Source: Magnolia sinica
Lineage: Eukaryota > Streptophyta > Magnoliopsida > Magnoliales > Magnoliaceae
DNA length: 64,000 nucleotides
Reading direction: 5' to 3'
Assembly (NCBI RefSeq): GCF_029962835.1
Contig: NC_080577.1
Location: 30,672,501-30,736,500, forward strand
Below, piece by piece: positions 1-11,607 of this stretch (within the stretch, counting starts at the first letter, position 1; every line of letters starts with the position of its first letter). The notes below the pieces were generated by a model. The model ran no database searches. It had not been told where the DNA came from and saw only the letters and a program-made list of their open reading frames with translations. The position numbers were made by a program, and so were the translations under genes.

Positions 1-807
1 CAACGTCCATGACTTATGAGCATTGGAGAAAAAATATCCAAGTTAGAGGTGACCTTTTCTTGATTGTGAAAGTCTTAATTTTGGCTTTGTCAATGAGGTG
101 GACCTTCGTTTAATTAAATGCTAGCCCCATCGACCGACATGAGCGATATGGGGCCAATGGGCAAGTGCAGCCCATCCACAGAGCAACAGGTTAGATGAAC
201 AGTCTGGATTGCTCTATTTATCATTTTTTCTCTCTATTCACAGTTTAACAAAAGAATGGCCTTTACCGATGCCACGTCAAATAATTAGAACTTATAACAA
301 CCTGTGATTTTGGGTGTGTGTTTATCCGTACCTGAGTATGTGTACAAGCATTTATCAACCCTACATATGTAAATTGATTGATTTTAACCGTTAATATCTA
401 GTCTAACTTGAATATAAACCATGGGGAGGCTATCCAAATATCGAAAAAAATCGTTCATTATGAATCTCGTATTGTACTCATCAAATCTACTGATTAGCTT
501 TCACATTATTAGCTGTACACACGCCGAGCTTTGAACTATAGATACATACAGGTCGTTAAAGTACATTTGGACCACCAATGAAAGGTCATGAGCCAAAATT
601 GTACTCATAGGATAGTACTCGTGGAGTTGCGAGCCGTAGTTAAAACTCACTCTGTTTGTATTTGTAAGAGGAAGATGATAGCCGTCCTGTCTCTTTATTT
701 GTAAGATATTATAAAACAGAGGAAGCAATGAGAAGAAGTGTCTTTCTAAACGTGTAGACATAGGTCCCACATTTTCGATATTTACTTTTTTATATCCTGT
801 TCATCAC
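1..807. other. Non-coding flank, nothing recognised
   Basis: AT-rich sequence without a supportable gene, RNA gene or repeat boundary. Only short chance reading frames occur and none shows a known protein motif. The stretch ends at the CTA target duplication of the Harbinger-like element that follows. Confidence 0.6.
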
Positions 808-810
808 CTA

Positions 811-2249
811 GGGCTTGTTTGTTAAGGCTGAATTTTTGTACTTAACATGGAATTTGAAAAATATTCCATGTTTAGTGGTGTTTGTTAATGCAGAAGAAGG
901 AAAGTTCTCTACTATTTTACGCCGAAATTTTACCGTGCCATGATTATTTTTTTAAAAAATCTAAAATTGTTTGACAAAGATTTTCTCCCTTGTGTTATAT
1001 ACATCTCAACTTTTAATAAGGGGCACTTCTTTGAGCCCACCATGATTTATGTGTTAGATCCACACCGTCTATTAACTCTTCTATATCATTCTAAAGCATG
1101 ATCCAAAAAAAGATGTACATCCAAAGCTCAAGTTAACCACACTACATAAAGTAGTGGGACTGGAATGACTACTGTTAAAACCTTTGTAATGTCCACTGTG
1201 AAGCTTATTTGCCATCAAATCTCCTTATAAGGTCACACATACTTGGATGAAGGAAAAACACAAAAAAATAGCTTGATCAAAGCCTTATTCGGCCCCAAGA
1301 AGTTTTCAATGATAGGCACCCAATTCCCTTAGTGTCTTGTAGTGTGGCCCACTTAAGCCTTAGATTTATCTTGTTTTTTGTCTTAATTTCTAAAATAATA
1401 TGAAAAAAATGAATGGATGGTATCGATAAAACATATATATATATATATATTATAGTAGGCTCCACAAAGCCCTTAATTGCCCATATTTAGGTAGATCTTA
1501 GTGGGGTAGTACGCAATCCCCTCGGAGATTTGGGGTGCCAATTATGTACAAATGCATTTCGCAAGAAGTTCATGCGCTGGAATCTTAGGTGGAATCCATT
1601 GTTATGTTTGTGATAAATCTAATATGTCCATTCATGTTTTGAAATCATTTTAGGACTTGAGAAAAAAAAATGAGGAGGATACAAGACTTAAGTGGGCCAC
1701 TTTAAAGGAAAATGTGGGTAGGAAAATTCCTACTGTTGAAACCTCCCCGGGGTTGATAGTGATGTTTACATGCCATCAATATCGTTCATACTATCATTCA
1801 TAGTGAGATGAACTCAAACCACAAATATTAGCATGATTGAAAACTTTTATGATCCCACAAATATTTTAATTATGGGCGTCCAATCCTCAAATTTTCGGCC
1901 CATTTGAGTAGTGGATACGGCTCATTTTTAGTACTATGTCCTAAAATGATCTCACAAAATGGATGAACAAAGTCGATTTCACACAAACATCACGGTGGGT
2001 CCCACCTAGATTTCCAGCGGTGTACTTCCCAGGAAAGGCTTTCCCATGGAATTCATGAAGTTTTTAGAGGTAGGGATTCAATCACAATTGTTTATATGGG
2101 TAAATGTGTCAAATTAATATATTTCAAACATTTCAAACGTTATTTTACAAACAAGTTATTCTAGATTCATTATTACTTTTCCGACTTCAGATTCAGGTTT
2201 CAAATTCAGACTTCAGATTTAGATTTAGATTTAATTAACAAATAGGCCC
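811..2249. mobile_element. Harbinger-like non-autonomous DNA transposon
   Basis: The termini are inverted repeats: the left end starts GGGCTTGTTTGTTAA and the right end, read on the other strand, starts GGGCCTATTTGTTAA (13 of 15 match). Both ends are flanked by CTA (808-810 and 2250-2252), a 3-bp target duplication as expected for PIF/Harbinger elements; the GGGCCTGTTTGG-like terminus is typical of that superfamily. No transposase is visible, so it is non-autonomous. Its middle (about 1018-2050) holds a fold-back module with GAGCCCACCATGATTTATG at one side and CATCACGGTGGGTCCCACC at the other, probably a second insertion. A hAT assignment is the main alternative, but no 8-bp duplication is seen. 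Confidence 0.6.
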
Positions 2250-2252
2250 CTA

Positions 2253-2302
2253 GTCTTGAGTATCAATACATATGGACCATACATGCATTATATGTTTGTA
2301 TA

Positions 2303-2341
<39 letters not shown>

Positions 2342-3468
2342 ACAAAACTCTAAGAAGTTCATTTTAATGGTGGCTGTCACACAATTTATTCATCATAGTG
2401 TGGCCCACTTTATCATTGGCTCCATTTCATTTTTGAAATCTTGCCTCCCGTGATCCAGCCACACCTGATGATTAGTGTAGATTATCCTCATGACTTACAT
2501 AGTGGACCCCATCTCGTCATCATAGGCAGCTCACACGCGTAAATTATTATAAAATAACAAAAAAAGTATTTAAAAATAAATAAATTTGAGATAATCAAAT
2601 CTCTCCCTCGTATCTCTCAACCTTTCAACAATTCTGCACAATTCCGTGTTCTTAAGGATGTAGTCATGAGTGGAGGAGATCCGTACTTGGGGGAAAAAAA
2701 AACGAAAAGAGAAGAGAGAGATCTAAGGGTCCCACATTTATTTTTTATTTTTTACATGCAGTCTTATAAGTCCTTGCAATAATTGGTTTTATGGCGAAAA
2801 GTTTTATTTTTCCAAACATTTTATTTGGAAACTCACTAAATTCCTCAAGTAAATGTTTATATATTGACATGCTTTCGCTGTAAAATATTGTTTACTTTTT
2901 AACGCTTTGGACAAATCCAAACATGGCCTAGGTTGGCCACAATTCTATGGTGTACCAAGTAAAATTACGACTAAAATTTCTTTTTTAGCCATTCATTTGT
3001 TTGATATGTTGTGGCCCACCTGATGTGGACTATAGCTTGATTTTAATGTCAAAAGATCGGAGCAAAAAGAGTAACTCACCTGGTGGAAGGCTCAGGTCTC
3101 CTGTACATGTTGTGACACATGATCCTATCACTGGGTGTGTAGAGCTCCTATAGGCATGTATAGTTAAACCTAATTTTGAAGGCTTAGGGTTTGATGCCCC
3201 CACGTAGTGTGACGATACATAGGCAATTAATATTTTCATGAAAATTGCATACTTACATAAAAGTAACTTTTGCACTTATTCGGTCATCTGAGTATGAGAT
3301 TGGTTGACATTTATTGGACGGTTGAAGGCAATGGTCCTACTTGTCACGAACAAGCAATTGTTAGGATTATTCAACTAATCTGATCTTGGGACTGTGATAT
3401 GGTGGCAATGAGCTCTACAATCTAATTGATTTAATTCGAGTTAATACATACCACATGTATAATTGCTA
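2253..3468. other. Non-coding, degenerate repeat remnants
   Basis: AT-rich DNA with a (TA)n microsatellite at 2307-2337 and short remnants of the dispersed GTGGCCCAC module (around 2400 and 3010). No gene can be supported. Confidence 0.5.
2307..2337. repeat. (TA)n microsatellite
   Basis: Uninterrupted TA dinucleotide run of about 31 bases in AT-rich non-coding DNA. Confidence 0.95.
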
Positions 3469-3484
3469 AGTTCATGTGTGTCAA

Positions 3485-3620
3485 TGGGTCCTTGCTCTTA
3501 CTCCAGTGGTAGACTCTCATGAGTTTCAACACCGTTGAGGGTTCGAGTACCCATTGGTGGTGAAATCCCACTAAGGCGTGAGTGTGTGGTGGTGTGTGTG
3601 CGTGTAAAAAAAAAGAAAAA
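3485..3620 (+). mobile_element. tRNA-derived SINE with target duplications
   Basis: The head resembles a tRNA with internal RNA polymerase III promoter boxes: an A-box-like stretch with CCAGTGGTAGAC near 3503 and a B box GGTTCGAGTAC at 3540-3550 (10 of 11 to the consensus). The body ends in a GT-rich stretch and an A-rich tail (about 3606-3620). Near-identical direct repeats flank it: 3469-3484 (AGTTCATGTGTGTCAA) and 3622-3635 (the same with one TG unit fewer). This is the hallmark of LINE-mediated insertion. It is a SINE and not a functional tRNA gene: no tRNA cloverleaf was found. Confidence 0.8.
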
Positions 3621-3714
3621 GAGTTCATGTGTCAAGCAGCATACATTGTTAAAGCATGGAATGACTCTCAAAGAAGAAATGAGAAGCGTAATTACAACAA
3701 CTGCAAATGACAAT

Positions 3715-4504
3715 TGTTGAGGTTAAAATCTGGGCCACCCTCCACCCCCGTGTGAGGAACCCTCGACGAACCCTGGCCCTGCACAAAATGTGAGCAAAAG
3801 AGACCCTGGCTAAGCTAGGGGACCGTCCGATGCCTAAGTTAGGTCAAGGGAATCCGGGTCTAAGTTAAAAGGTAGATGGAGAGTGCACGATCTTGCGTAC
3901 CTGTAGCATGAGGTCTTGATGTATTTATACTTAACTGTCGGATGGTATGAGTCCGTTAATCTCGGCACGATTCACTCAATCAGGAGGATTTTTAGATCGT
4001 GAGGATATCGCACGTAATGGAAGGATCGTGTAAGATATTATGCACATCATGCGTATCGGCGAGCGAAATAACCGGCCACGTCCACTTATGGTAGTTTCTA
4101 AGCTTAGCTCGTGGAACGTTCACCTCAGGATCTGGCCTCGGCTCAATCCTTCTGACAGATAAGGTCTCAATCAGAGCGGTTACAAGCCTTCGTTGAACAG
4201 TGGCCGCATTTACAGTCCAAGCCGAGCTGATGGCCTTGGCCTCTTGCCAGTCGGACGTTCTGAACGGCTTTTTCATGAGGTCCGAGGTGAAGTTTCGGGC
4301 CTATTCTATCAAGTAGAGTTTCCTCCTATTTTGGTCTTAGATCGTCTCGAACCGAATAGGTCATTAATCTCAGAGCCGAAGCAACTTTGAGGCTCATCGG
4401 TGAATCCTTTAGTTGTGAGCATCACATAGGGTAGGCGTCTGTTCGACCGGGTCAGCATGACATTGGCCCTTGGAATTGTAAGGGGCTCGGATTTTCCCAT
4501 AACA
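3715..4504 (-). mobile_element. Solo LTR, 790 bp, TSD ACAAT
   Basis: A 790-bp segment begins TGTTGAGG and ends TAACA, with a perfect 5-bp duplication ACAAT on both sides (3710-3714 and 4505-4509). No internal retroviral region or partner LTR is nearby, so it is a solo LTR left by recombination. On the minus strand a TATA box (TATAAATAC, about 3920-3928) lies roughly 580 bp after the LTR start, which sets the orientation. It is more GC-rich than its flanks. Gypsy versus copia cannot be decided from this alone. Confidence 0.8.
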
Positions 4505-4509
4505 ACAAT

Positions 4510-5560
4510 CGTACAGGAAATATTGGTATTTGTTTTGATAGTAAAAAATAAAGTCCAAATTTAGTTAAGAGAAAACGAAAATGCTAAAAATTTGACCATT
4601 AATGAATAGTATAGGTTTAACATGGTTCAGACTAAAGTGAAAAACTGCTACATATATGTATATGAATGTTATGTAAATAAGGTTGAAAGAGAAGTTTTTT
4701 TAATTAAAATAGTTTGAATTTCTATTTATATGGACAATAATGCATATAAATAGTCAAGTATTGTTCTTTGCCTCTCTTAAATCATTCCTTTCTAACTAAT
4801 CTTACTATGAATTAATAATCTCTATTAAAAAAATTCTCCTCCTAATTTTATCAATGGGTTGTGACCACCAACTTCAATTTCTATGCTTAAGTTGCCTCCA
4901 TTTTATTTATTTTTTAACAAAACCTCTTTATGAAGGAAAAAAAAAGAGGTTCATTCGAGCTGCCTAAAAAAACAAGTGTTTTTTTTTTTCTTGCCTATCT
5001 TTCGGAATATAGGGAATTTTAAGCGTTTAATCATGAGGCTATATATATATATATATATCCCAAAACCATGCGGAGGAACTAAGTAATAAGTCGGGGACCT
5101 TCGAGCATCATCTGCTGCTATCATTTTAACAATCAGCTTGACGTCGGGAGCTGAACCGGGTAGACCGCACCTTGAATCGGTTCGTACCAGACTGCCCAAG
5201 AAAAGGGCGTTACTCCGGTCCGGTTTTTTTAAAACACTGTTTGATGCCCAAAGGATGCGGATCAAGCGATTCTACCGGTCAGAATTTTGACCTCATTTTT
5301 ACAGCTGTTCATTTTTCACGAAATGATTCTAATCCAAGTGGGTTCTACTAAATGAATGGTTGAGATTGATAATTAGACTTCTGTTATTAATGATTGTAAC
5401 CATCAATTTCGTAGTACTTCCTCGAGCGGATGAATAGAATCATCTGACCGTGAGAATTTTTCATAATGACCTACCAAGAGTCGTCCGGGCAGAATGGACG
5501 GTCTAGATTGAGTATCAAACATTGATCCGTTTTATTTCTACGTTTGCTCTGAAAGCAAAT
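4510..5560. other. Non-coding stretch, nothing recognised
   Basis: AT-rich DNA with a (TA)n run at 5040-5059 and a GC-richer patch (about 5080-5280) whose 104-codon minus-strand frame matches no family I know. No support for a gene. Confidence 0.45.
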
Positions 5561-6240
5561 TAGATGGCCAGGATCATCCCATCTTTGTACTTTTAACGAC
5601 TTGCAATCACTAGGGACAGATGGTCATGAATCCGCGTGAACCGTGCAGGGACGACTGGACAATTTTTCTCAGCCCGCCGGGTCATCTTGTTTCTGAGTGG
5701 ACAAATGTGGCTCTTCCCCACTTTCAACGAAGGTGTGATGAGTGGACATGCGGACGGTCCAACTGGCGCAACAATTGCAACGGTCCACATCCACAGAGGA
5801 ACTCAGAAGACGGACGGTTAAGATCATTTCCCAAACTTGCACGTCTCTTTGGTAAGACAAATCAGAATGTTTCTGGCCTTTAGCTCCCTCAATCCGGTAG
5901 ACACGGAGAGAGGACCATTCAACCCTTCTACTGGGCGCCACTTTGCTTGTAACCCAGGTTTACATAGCCCTGAGACCCGAAGCTCTGTGGGGCCCACTGT
6001 GATGTTTGGATTACATTTGTTCCCTTCCACCCATTTCATAAGCTCATTTAAGATAATAAGCCCAAACATGGGAGAAATCCAGAACACAAGTGGACCGCAC
6101 CACAAAAAGCAAGGGAGATTGGACGTCCACCATTGAAACCTTCTTAAATCTATAGAGGTCCTGGAAGGGGCTAATATTTTGCTTTCCTTCGTTGAAGTTG
6201 AAATCACATTGTTGGCACTCGAATTGTTTTTTGTCATGCA
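5561..6240. repeat. Remnant of dispersed fold-back module
   Basis: Around 5985-6140 the sequence carries the module found many times in this window (GTGGGGCCCACTGTGATGT, then AAGTGGACCGCACC, then GTCCACCATTGAAACC). The region has overlapping short frames on both strands but no protein motif; the longest (175 codons, minus) runs across the boundary of the neighbouring LTR and is therefore a chance frame. Confidence 0.5.
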
Positions 6241-6245
6241 TGGTG

Positions 6246-7028
6246 TGTTGGGGGCCTTGCACAAAACCTTAGGATGTAGCCTCCCAAAGACATCAGAAAT
6301 ATGAGATAATAAAACAATGAAATAAATCAAATCATAAACCATACGATACAATAGATTTTACGTGGAAAACCCTCAAAGAGGTAAAAACCAAGGGACCTCG
6401 TCCAGATAAACAATCCACTATGAAGTAGAACGTTATAAACGATCACAAGCATATATCGCTTGAATCAAACCTTCTTCACTCACGTAGGAGCGGATAAATA
6501 ATAAGAGAATAAAAGACAAACGGAGCGATCTCACCGATTACGAGGACGTAGAAGCACTGAGATGTAAAGTGCACAGTAGATCACCTCTATGAGCATAACC
6601 TCCCTTTCACAAGCTTCCTCTCTCTCTTTCTCTCTTACACGCCTTTGATCCCTAAACCCTTTAACAAACCCTTGCAAAGCTTTAGGAAACCCTCGTGCAT
6701 TCCCTAGAGAAGCCTTAGGAACTCCTATTTATAGTTTAAATAACTCTCTTTTGCACCTCTTATGAAACCGCATCAAATTTCCGCAGTTCGCACAAAATCT
6801 GGACTCAAATCTGCGTAACCTTGATTGGTCAAGCAAAGTCCTCAACCGGTCGAGCGGCCCACTCGACCGGTCGAGCACCTCCCTCGACTGGTCGAGCACC
6901 TCGAAAAAAATTAAATGAAACTCGCTGGAGTTTAAGTTGAGCCAGTCCTCGACTGGTCGACTGGCACCCTCGACCAGTCGAGTGAAGCTCTCGACCGATC
7001 AAGCCATCATGAGGAGAAATCCCCATCA
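6246..7028 (-). mobile_element. Copia-type solo LTR, 783 bp, TSD TGGTG
   Basis: The segment runs from TGTTGGGG to CATCA and is flanked by TGGTG on both sides (6241-6245 and 7029-7033). The tract reading ACGTGGAAAACCCTC near 6360 is a hallmark I associate with the 3' part of plant Ty1/copia LTRs read in reverse, and on the minus strand a TATA-like AACTATAAATAG lies at about 6727-6738. No internal region is present, so this is a solo LTR. Its upstream part (6830-7000) carries a run of palindromes listed separately. Confidence 0.75.
6830..7000. repeat. Palindromic CGACCGGTCG-type motif array in LTR
   Basis: At least five near-copies of a palindrome of the form CTCGACCGGTCGAG occur in about 170 bp, with variants in which CCGG becomes CTGG or CCAG. 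The array sits upstream of the minus-strand TATA box, where U3 enhancers lie, and could bind a dimeric factor; that role is inference. Confidence 0.7.
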
Positions 7029-7033
7029 TGGTG

Positions 7034-8036
7034 TGTCTGGGCATGCCAATATTGATTTAGTGGCTCAATTCAAATCAATCAACTTAACCCCAAGCATCCA
7101 AATAAGTAGATACATCAATCTTGATAGTATATGACTGTGATATGAGGAGATTAGTCGCCTCTTCAACCACTCGCAAAATATTTGTAATGATTAGGCAATA
7201 ATTGAAAGATGGGGTTCTTCCTCCAAAGATGAGTTGCACCTTACTTTTCACAAGAAATGATTGTTCCATATATTCGTGCAATCAAACAAAAGAAAAACTT
7301 ACAATCGTTCATCGAAGAGCGACTGCAAGAATGTGTCTCTTAAAAGAATACCTTGTATTTTAATAAGGATCAAGTTCAGTGTTTGAGCATAAACCTGAAT
7401 TACAACTAAGAAATTACCACTACAGGATTATCACTACTCTTAAGATAAATTGAGTAAAATAAATTGATAGATTTAATTTGTTTGTTGGATTTAATTGTGT
7501 TTTTATTTCTCTATTCTTCTTGTTATTTTTAGATATCTTTTATAGTTTTTCTTCAATTGTTTCTCTTCTTTATTGGACGATTATGGCAATTGAGGCGTTG
7601 CCATCTAGATCCTTCTCTTGTTACATTTCTCCTTTTGGCTATTCCTCTTCTCTCAGCCAAGCGTTACTCTTCTTAGCCAAGGCTTACTTTGTCAATTGTG
7701 TTTCACTTCTAAATGTCTCGGCTGCACTACTTTATCGATCACCTAATGATGTGTAGTGTTAAATCAATGCCAGTTATGATTATGAAAAAAAGTGCTCCAA
7801 ATATCTCAAAAAATCTTTTCATACACCTCTTATATATATCTCGTGTAATGCCACATGTCACCCTCTTATTGGCTTTTCTTGGAATGGTCAGAAATATGGT
7901 ATAATATCCCCCCTAGTTATGGGTAAAAGGTGAAAGCAACGCTATGTGGTTGCCCAATGCAATAAATGCGAACTGTTGTTCGTTCACATGTCAATTCCCC
8001 ATTGATTCCACTCGATTGAGGATAAAACTGAATGAC
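7034..8036. other. Non-coding, nothing recognised
   Basis: No gene supported. AT-rich sequence between the copia solo LTR and the gypsy fragments. A 92-codon plus-strand frame at 7478-7756 is hydrophobic through T-richness and shows no family motif. Confidence 0.5.
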
Positions 8037-8640
8037 GGTCCTTACCTCTTGTTTATCGTCCATAGTCAATACTTGTCTTTTGGTGTGGCTCGATTTAAAT
8101 GCTTAATATCAATACAGATTCTGAGTTTACCAATTTTCTTAATAATAAGTATTACATTATAGATCCATTCAGCATACTTAATGGATCTAATGGACCATGC
8201 TTTCAAAAGTCATTCAATTTCTTCCTTTATCTTTTAGGTAACTTCAGCCACCATCTGCCTAAGTAGATGTTTATGTGATTGATAGCCATCCTTTAGAGGT
8301 AACTTGTGTTTGACCAAGTTTTGGTTTATTCCAGGCAACTCATGATAGACTCATGAAAAGCAATCAGTGAACTCTCTGAATCGAATAGTCTGCTGATGAA
8401 AGTAGGTTCATGATGTTGCTCTGTTCCCAAATTTACTTCAACTAAAGGATCTTGGACTTAAGCTTGAAAATCATCTAGTTTTCCTAGAACTTGCTTTAAA
8501 TCCTTCAAATCAATACCATCTTTAGCTATTTGATCGGCTGGTACTTATATTTCAACCATATCAACAAAGTCTCCATTATTATATTTTTATAGACTCTCTT
8601 CGAGTTGTCTTAATCTGGCCTACACTTCTATTTCAGCCAT
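8037..8640 (-). pseudogene. Ty3/gypsy reverse transcriptase fragment (Tat/Athila-like)
   Basis: Minus-strand translation from about 8640 down to 8040 gives the start of a gypsy-type RT: a segment like YHELPGINQNLVKHKLPLK, then a KEEIE-like helix, then GKLRICIDIKHLNRATPKDKY before a stop. The wording of this block (LPGI...LV.H.LPLK.G) is that of Tat/Athila-type elements and differs from the neighbouring gag-pol, so the two fragments come from different elements. Several in-frame stops are present. The segment ends abruptly after the first RT blocks; the catalytic aspartate motif is absent. Identification from family knowledge, not a search. Confidence 0.65.
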
Positions 8641-11607
8641 GTTCTTCCTTAGTTCGAGAATATATTAGGATGTCTTCGATAAAGGCTATAATGAACTAGT
8701 CTAGGTAAGGCCTAAGTCCATTAAAATAGCTGGAGCATTCGTGAGGCCAAAGGGTATTACTAAAAACTAGTAGTGTCCGTATCTTGTCTTAAAGGCGGTC
8801 TTCAGTATATCCTCATCCTTGATCCTTAACTAATGATAATCAAACCTTAGATCAATCTTTGAGAAAATTTGGGCTTCCTTAAGTTGATCAAAAAGGTCAT
8901 GTATGTGAGGAAGGGAATATTTGTTCTTTATCGTCACTTGGTTCAAGCGACGGTAGTCGATGCATAACCGTAAGGATCCATCCTTCTTTTTGACAAATAA
9001 AATTGGTGCACCCTAGGGGGATACTTTTGGCCAGATGAATCTTTGACCCAAGAGTTTTTCTATCTGTTTCTTGAGTTCTTTCAATTTGATTGGTGCCATA
9101 CGAAAAGTAGACAGAACTATCGGAGCGGTTCCTAGTACCAAGTCAATGCTAAAGTCTACCTCTCTCGTAAGTGGCAAGCCAGGTATTTCCAGGAATACTC
9201 CAAGAATTTTTTTGACCACAGGAATTTGATCCATAAAGACTTCTTCTAAACCCATTACTTGCTCTATGAATCTTCTTTTTTTCTTTTTTTTTTTTATTTT
9301 AATTTTTTTAATTTGTATTGTAACAGCGGGATGTCCAAGTTAGGTAAAAGTGACCCTTCTAGCTCTACTTTCCAGGATCACATCGGTTTTATTGAGCTAA
9401 TCTATTCCAAGGAATTCGTCAAATCCTTTCATGTTCATCATTACTATGTTAGCAGAAATCTTGACATCTGCCACGACAATGGGGTAGTTTTCACTATTTT
9501 TGGTTAGTTCTACTATCCTTCTCAAGGGCGAAGCTAGCGTGATAGGTTCTTTTAGGTATTTTAATTTTAGGTTTAAGAGTTCCACCATGGAAGTTGAGAT
9601 AAAATATAAGGTAGCTCCATAATCAAACAAAAGAATAACTGGGACATCTTTGATAAAAGTCGTACCTTCCACTAAGCTAGGCGCAATCTCAGGGTCTTCG
9701 GGTGATGTTATGGCATAGAGACGACCCTATGGTTTCTGGGACACAGATGGGGCAATTTGCTGCCTTTGAGTCGGTAAGGGGCGACCTTCATCTTTCAGCT
9801 TCTTAGAACAAATCTTCGAGTCATGGCCAAACTTCTTGTAGTAGTTGCAGCCAATTGAGTTGTCTTGCTGCTTTTTCTATTCTAGATCGGTGTTCTATTG
9901 TGAGGCAATCCTTGGACTTTTACCCTAAGTCTGAGGCATGCTAAAATTGGTCATAAACTTCTTCCGTGGTTTGTAATATTGCAGTCAGGCCTGTGCTTGC
10001 CGATCATCATCCTACTTGGCTCTGGTGGGTTTATCTACTACATCAGCGTAGCTTGGCAAATCCAGGCAACATATCTTGGAGTGAATTGAGGGTCTTAGGC
10101 TTCTTTAAATCGTTTAATCTTAAAGTCTTCATCCTCAATTAGCTTATGCGTGTACTATGACAATTCAAAGAACCTAGCTTCATACTAAGCAACTGTTATC
10201 TCGCCTTGGGTAAGTTTTAAGAATTTGGACATCTTCTCATCCTAATATGACTTTGGGAAATACTTTTTAAAAAACATCTTTTGAAACTCCTGTCAGGTCC
10301 ATGCTTGGTCCACGGGAACCATCCTTTCGGTCACCTACAACCAAATAATGGCCTCTCCCATGTGGCTAGAGGGACCTTGAGGAGGTCTGCGCATCCCATT
10401 GTTTTCAACTTCCTCTTAATATATTTTATCCAATGTTCTGCTTCCACTGGGTTAGGGGTGCCCCAAAAATCTAGAGGTCACAACTTGATGTAGAGTAGGT
10501 CGCGGATAGTTACATGGCCAAGATGGATTAGAAAAGACTTGGTTGACGACATAAGTGATCCATACCATCGAACCTTAAATCGGGCGTATATCGCAATCCG
10601 GAATGAGTTATCTGACATAAAATATATGATTTTGGGGTAGAACGAGCTACTTTAGCCAACCAACCCATCTATGCTAGGTTACCCAAGCCGGATTTGTGAA
10701 ATACCGCTAGATCGACGGTCATTTCCCTGTTTTAATTTCGTTTTTACTATAAATAGTATGTTTTAGTTTGATTATAATTCTACATCTGTTGGGCTTTAGG
10801 AGTTGCGTCCAACATGAAAAGAGCTTAGAAAAATTAGGAGAACGGTTTGGTGAAGCCAAATAGGACACTTACTATTTTTGGCCAAAAACCTTGCACACTA
10901 GTAGACATCACGACCGTCTATAAATAGTAAGTTTACTATTATAGTAAGTCGCGAATTCTAGGAGTTTTAGTTGTAGTTTGATTCTGATTTCTTTCCCATT
11001 ACTTGGTACCCCTATTTAAAGGGTTGTGAACTCATTTTTATTCACTCATTAATCAATTTTGAATTTATTAGAATTTATTTCTATTTTCTACTTTCTTTCC
11101 TCGTGGAATCGAGAAGCCCTTGTGAGGAGTCTAGAGAAGTTTTGTGGATTCGGAATAGTTATCCTCTTGAGGAAGATAGTGCTCGACCTCATGTCCTTCC
11201 CTGCGTCACAACTTTAGGAACTTTTCTAGCATAACTGACTCCTCATGGTATTCAGGCCAAGGTGGCACCGATGGGACCACGCGAGTAGATGGTGCAAGAG
11301 GTGCTATAGTCTTTGGGGCGGAGTTATGGATTTGTTGTTATAGATCATCTAGTGTTTGCTAAGTCCTCTACATAAACATCTCCATTCGCCCTAGGATGGC
11401 ATAGAGTGACACCCATATTTGCGCATTAGGGGGTGCTGGTCCCGGGGGTGGTCTTAGGAGTGTTGTCTCTTAATTAGTTGCAGTTGGGGATGGTTTAGAC
11501 TCCCCAGTATGCGTCTTCTGTGGGTCACCATTCTTAGGTGTGTGCTATGGGTGAGTTAAGGCTATAGAGTTGGCTCGAGAAATTTTCTTCTTTGATTTGG
11601 GGGCCAT
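8641..11607 (-). pseudogene. Dead Ty3/gypsy gag-pol (gag, protease, partial RT)
   Basis: Read on the minus strand, a gag frame opens at an ATG at 11607 (MAPKSKKK) and is followed by a gag domain (EHWIKYIKRKL and EITVAQYEAR-like blocks near 10200-10450, with stops). A CCHC zinc knuckle, CNYCKKFGHDSKIC, is at about 9808-9849, the retropepsin motif LFDYGATLYFIS at about 9600-9630, and the RT start (VDFSIDLVLGTAPI, then PWGAP and KKKDGS blocks) at about 9200-8960. The RT ends with [15 protein letters not shown] at 8690-8640, where the first catalytic Asp of the usual F-x-D-D is Glu. RNase H and integrase are missing. Many stops look like CAA, CAG or CGA codons changed by C-to-T. A solo LTR (10486-11208) splits gag. 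It is inactive. Confidence 0.85.
10486..11208 (+). mobile_element. Solo LTR inside gypsy gag, 723 bp, TSD CAACT
   Basis: The segment begins TGATGTAGAG, ends CTGCGTCA and is flanked by CAACT at 10481-10485 and 11209-11213. The gag reading frame of the host element stops at one border and resumes in register at the other once one CAACT copy is discounted, which independently supports the boundaries. A TATA-like CTATTTAAAGGG near 11012 suggests plus orientation. No internal region remains. Confidence 0.8.

Noticed and set aside
3495..3560. tRNA gene
   Set aside because: A and B boxes are present, but the cloverleaf is not; the A-rich tail and target duplications mark a SINE.
5824..6351. 175-codon minus-strand frame
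   Set aside because: It crosses the edge of the copia solo LTR and a repeat module and shows no protein motif.
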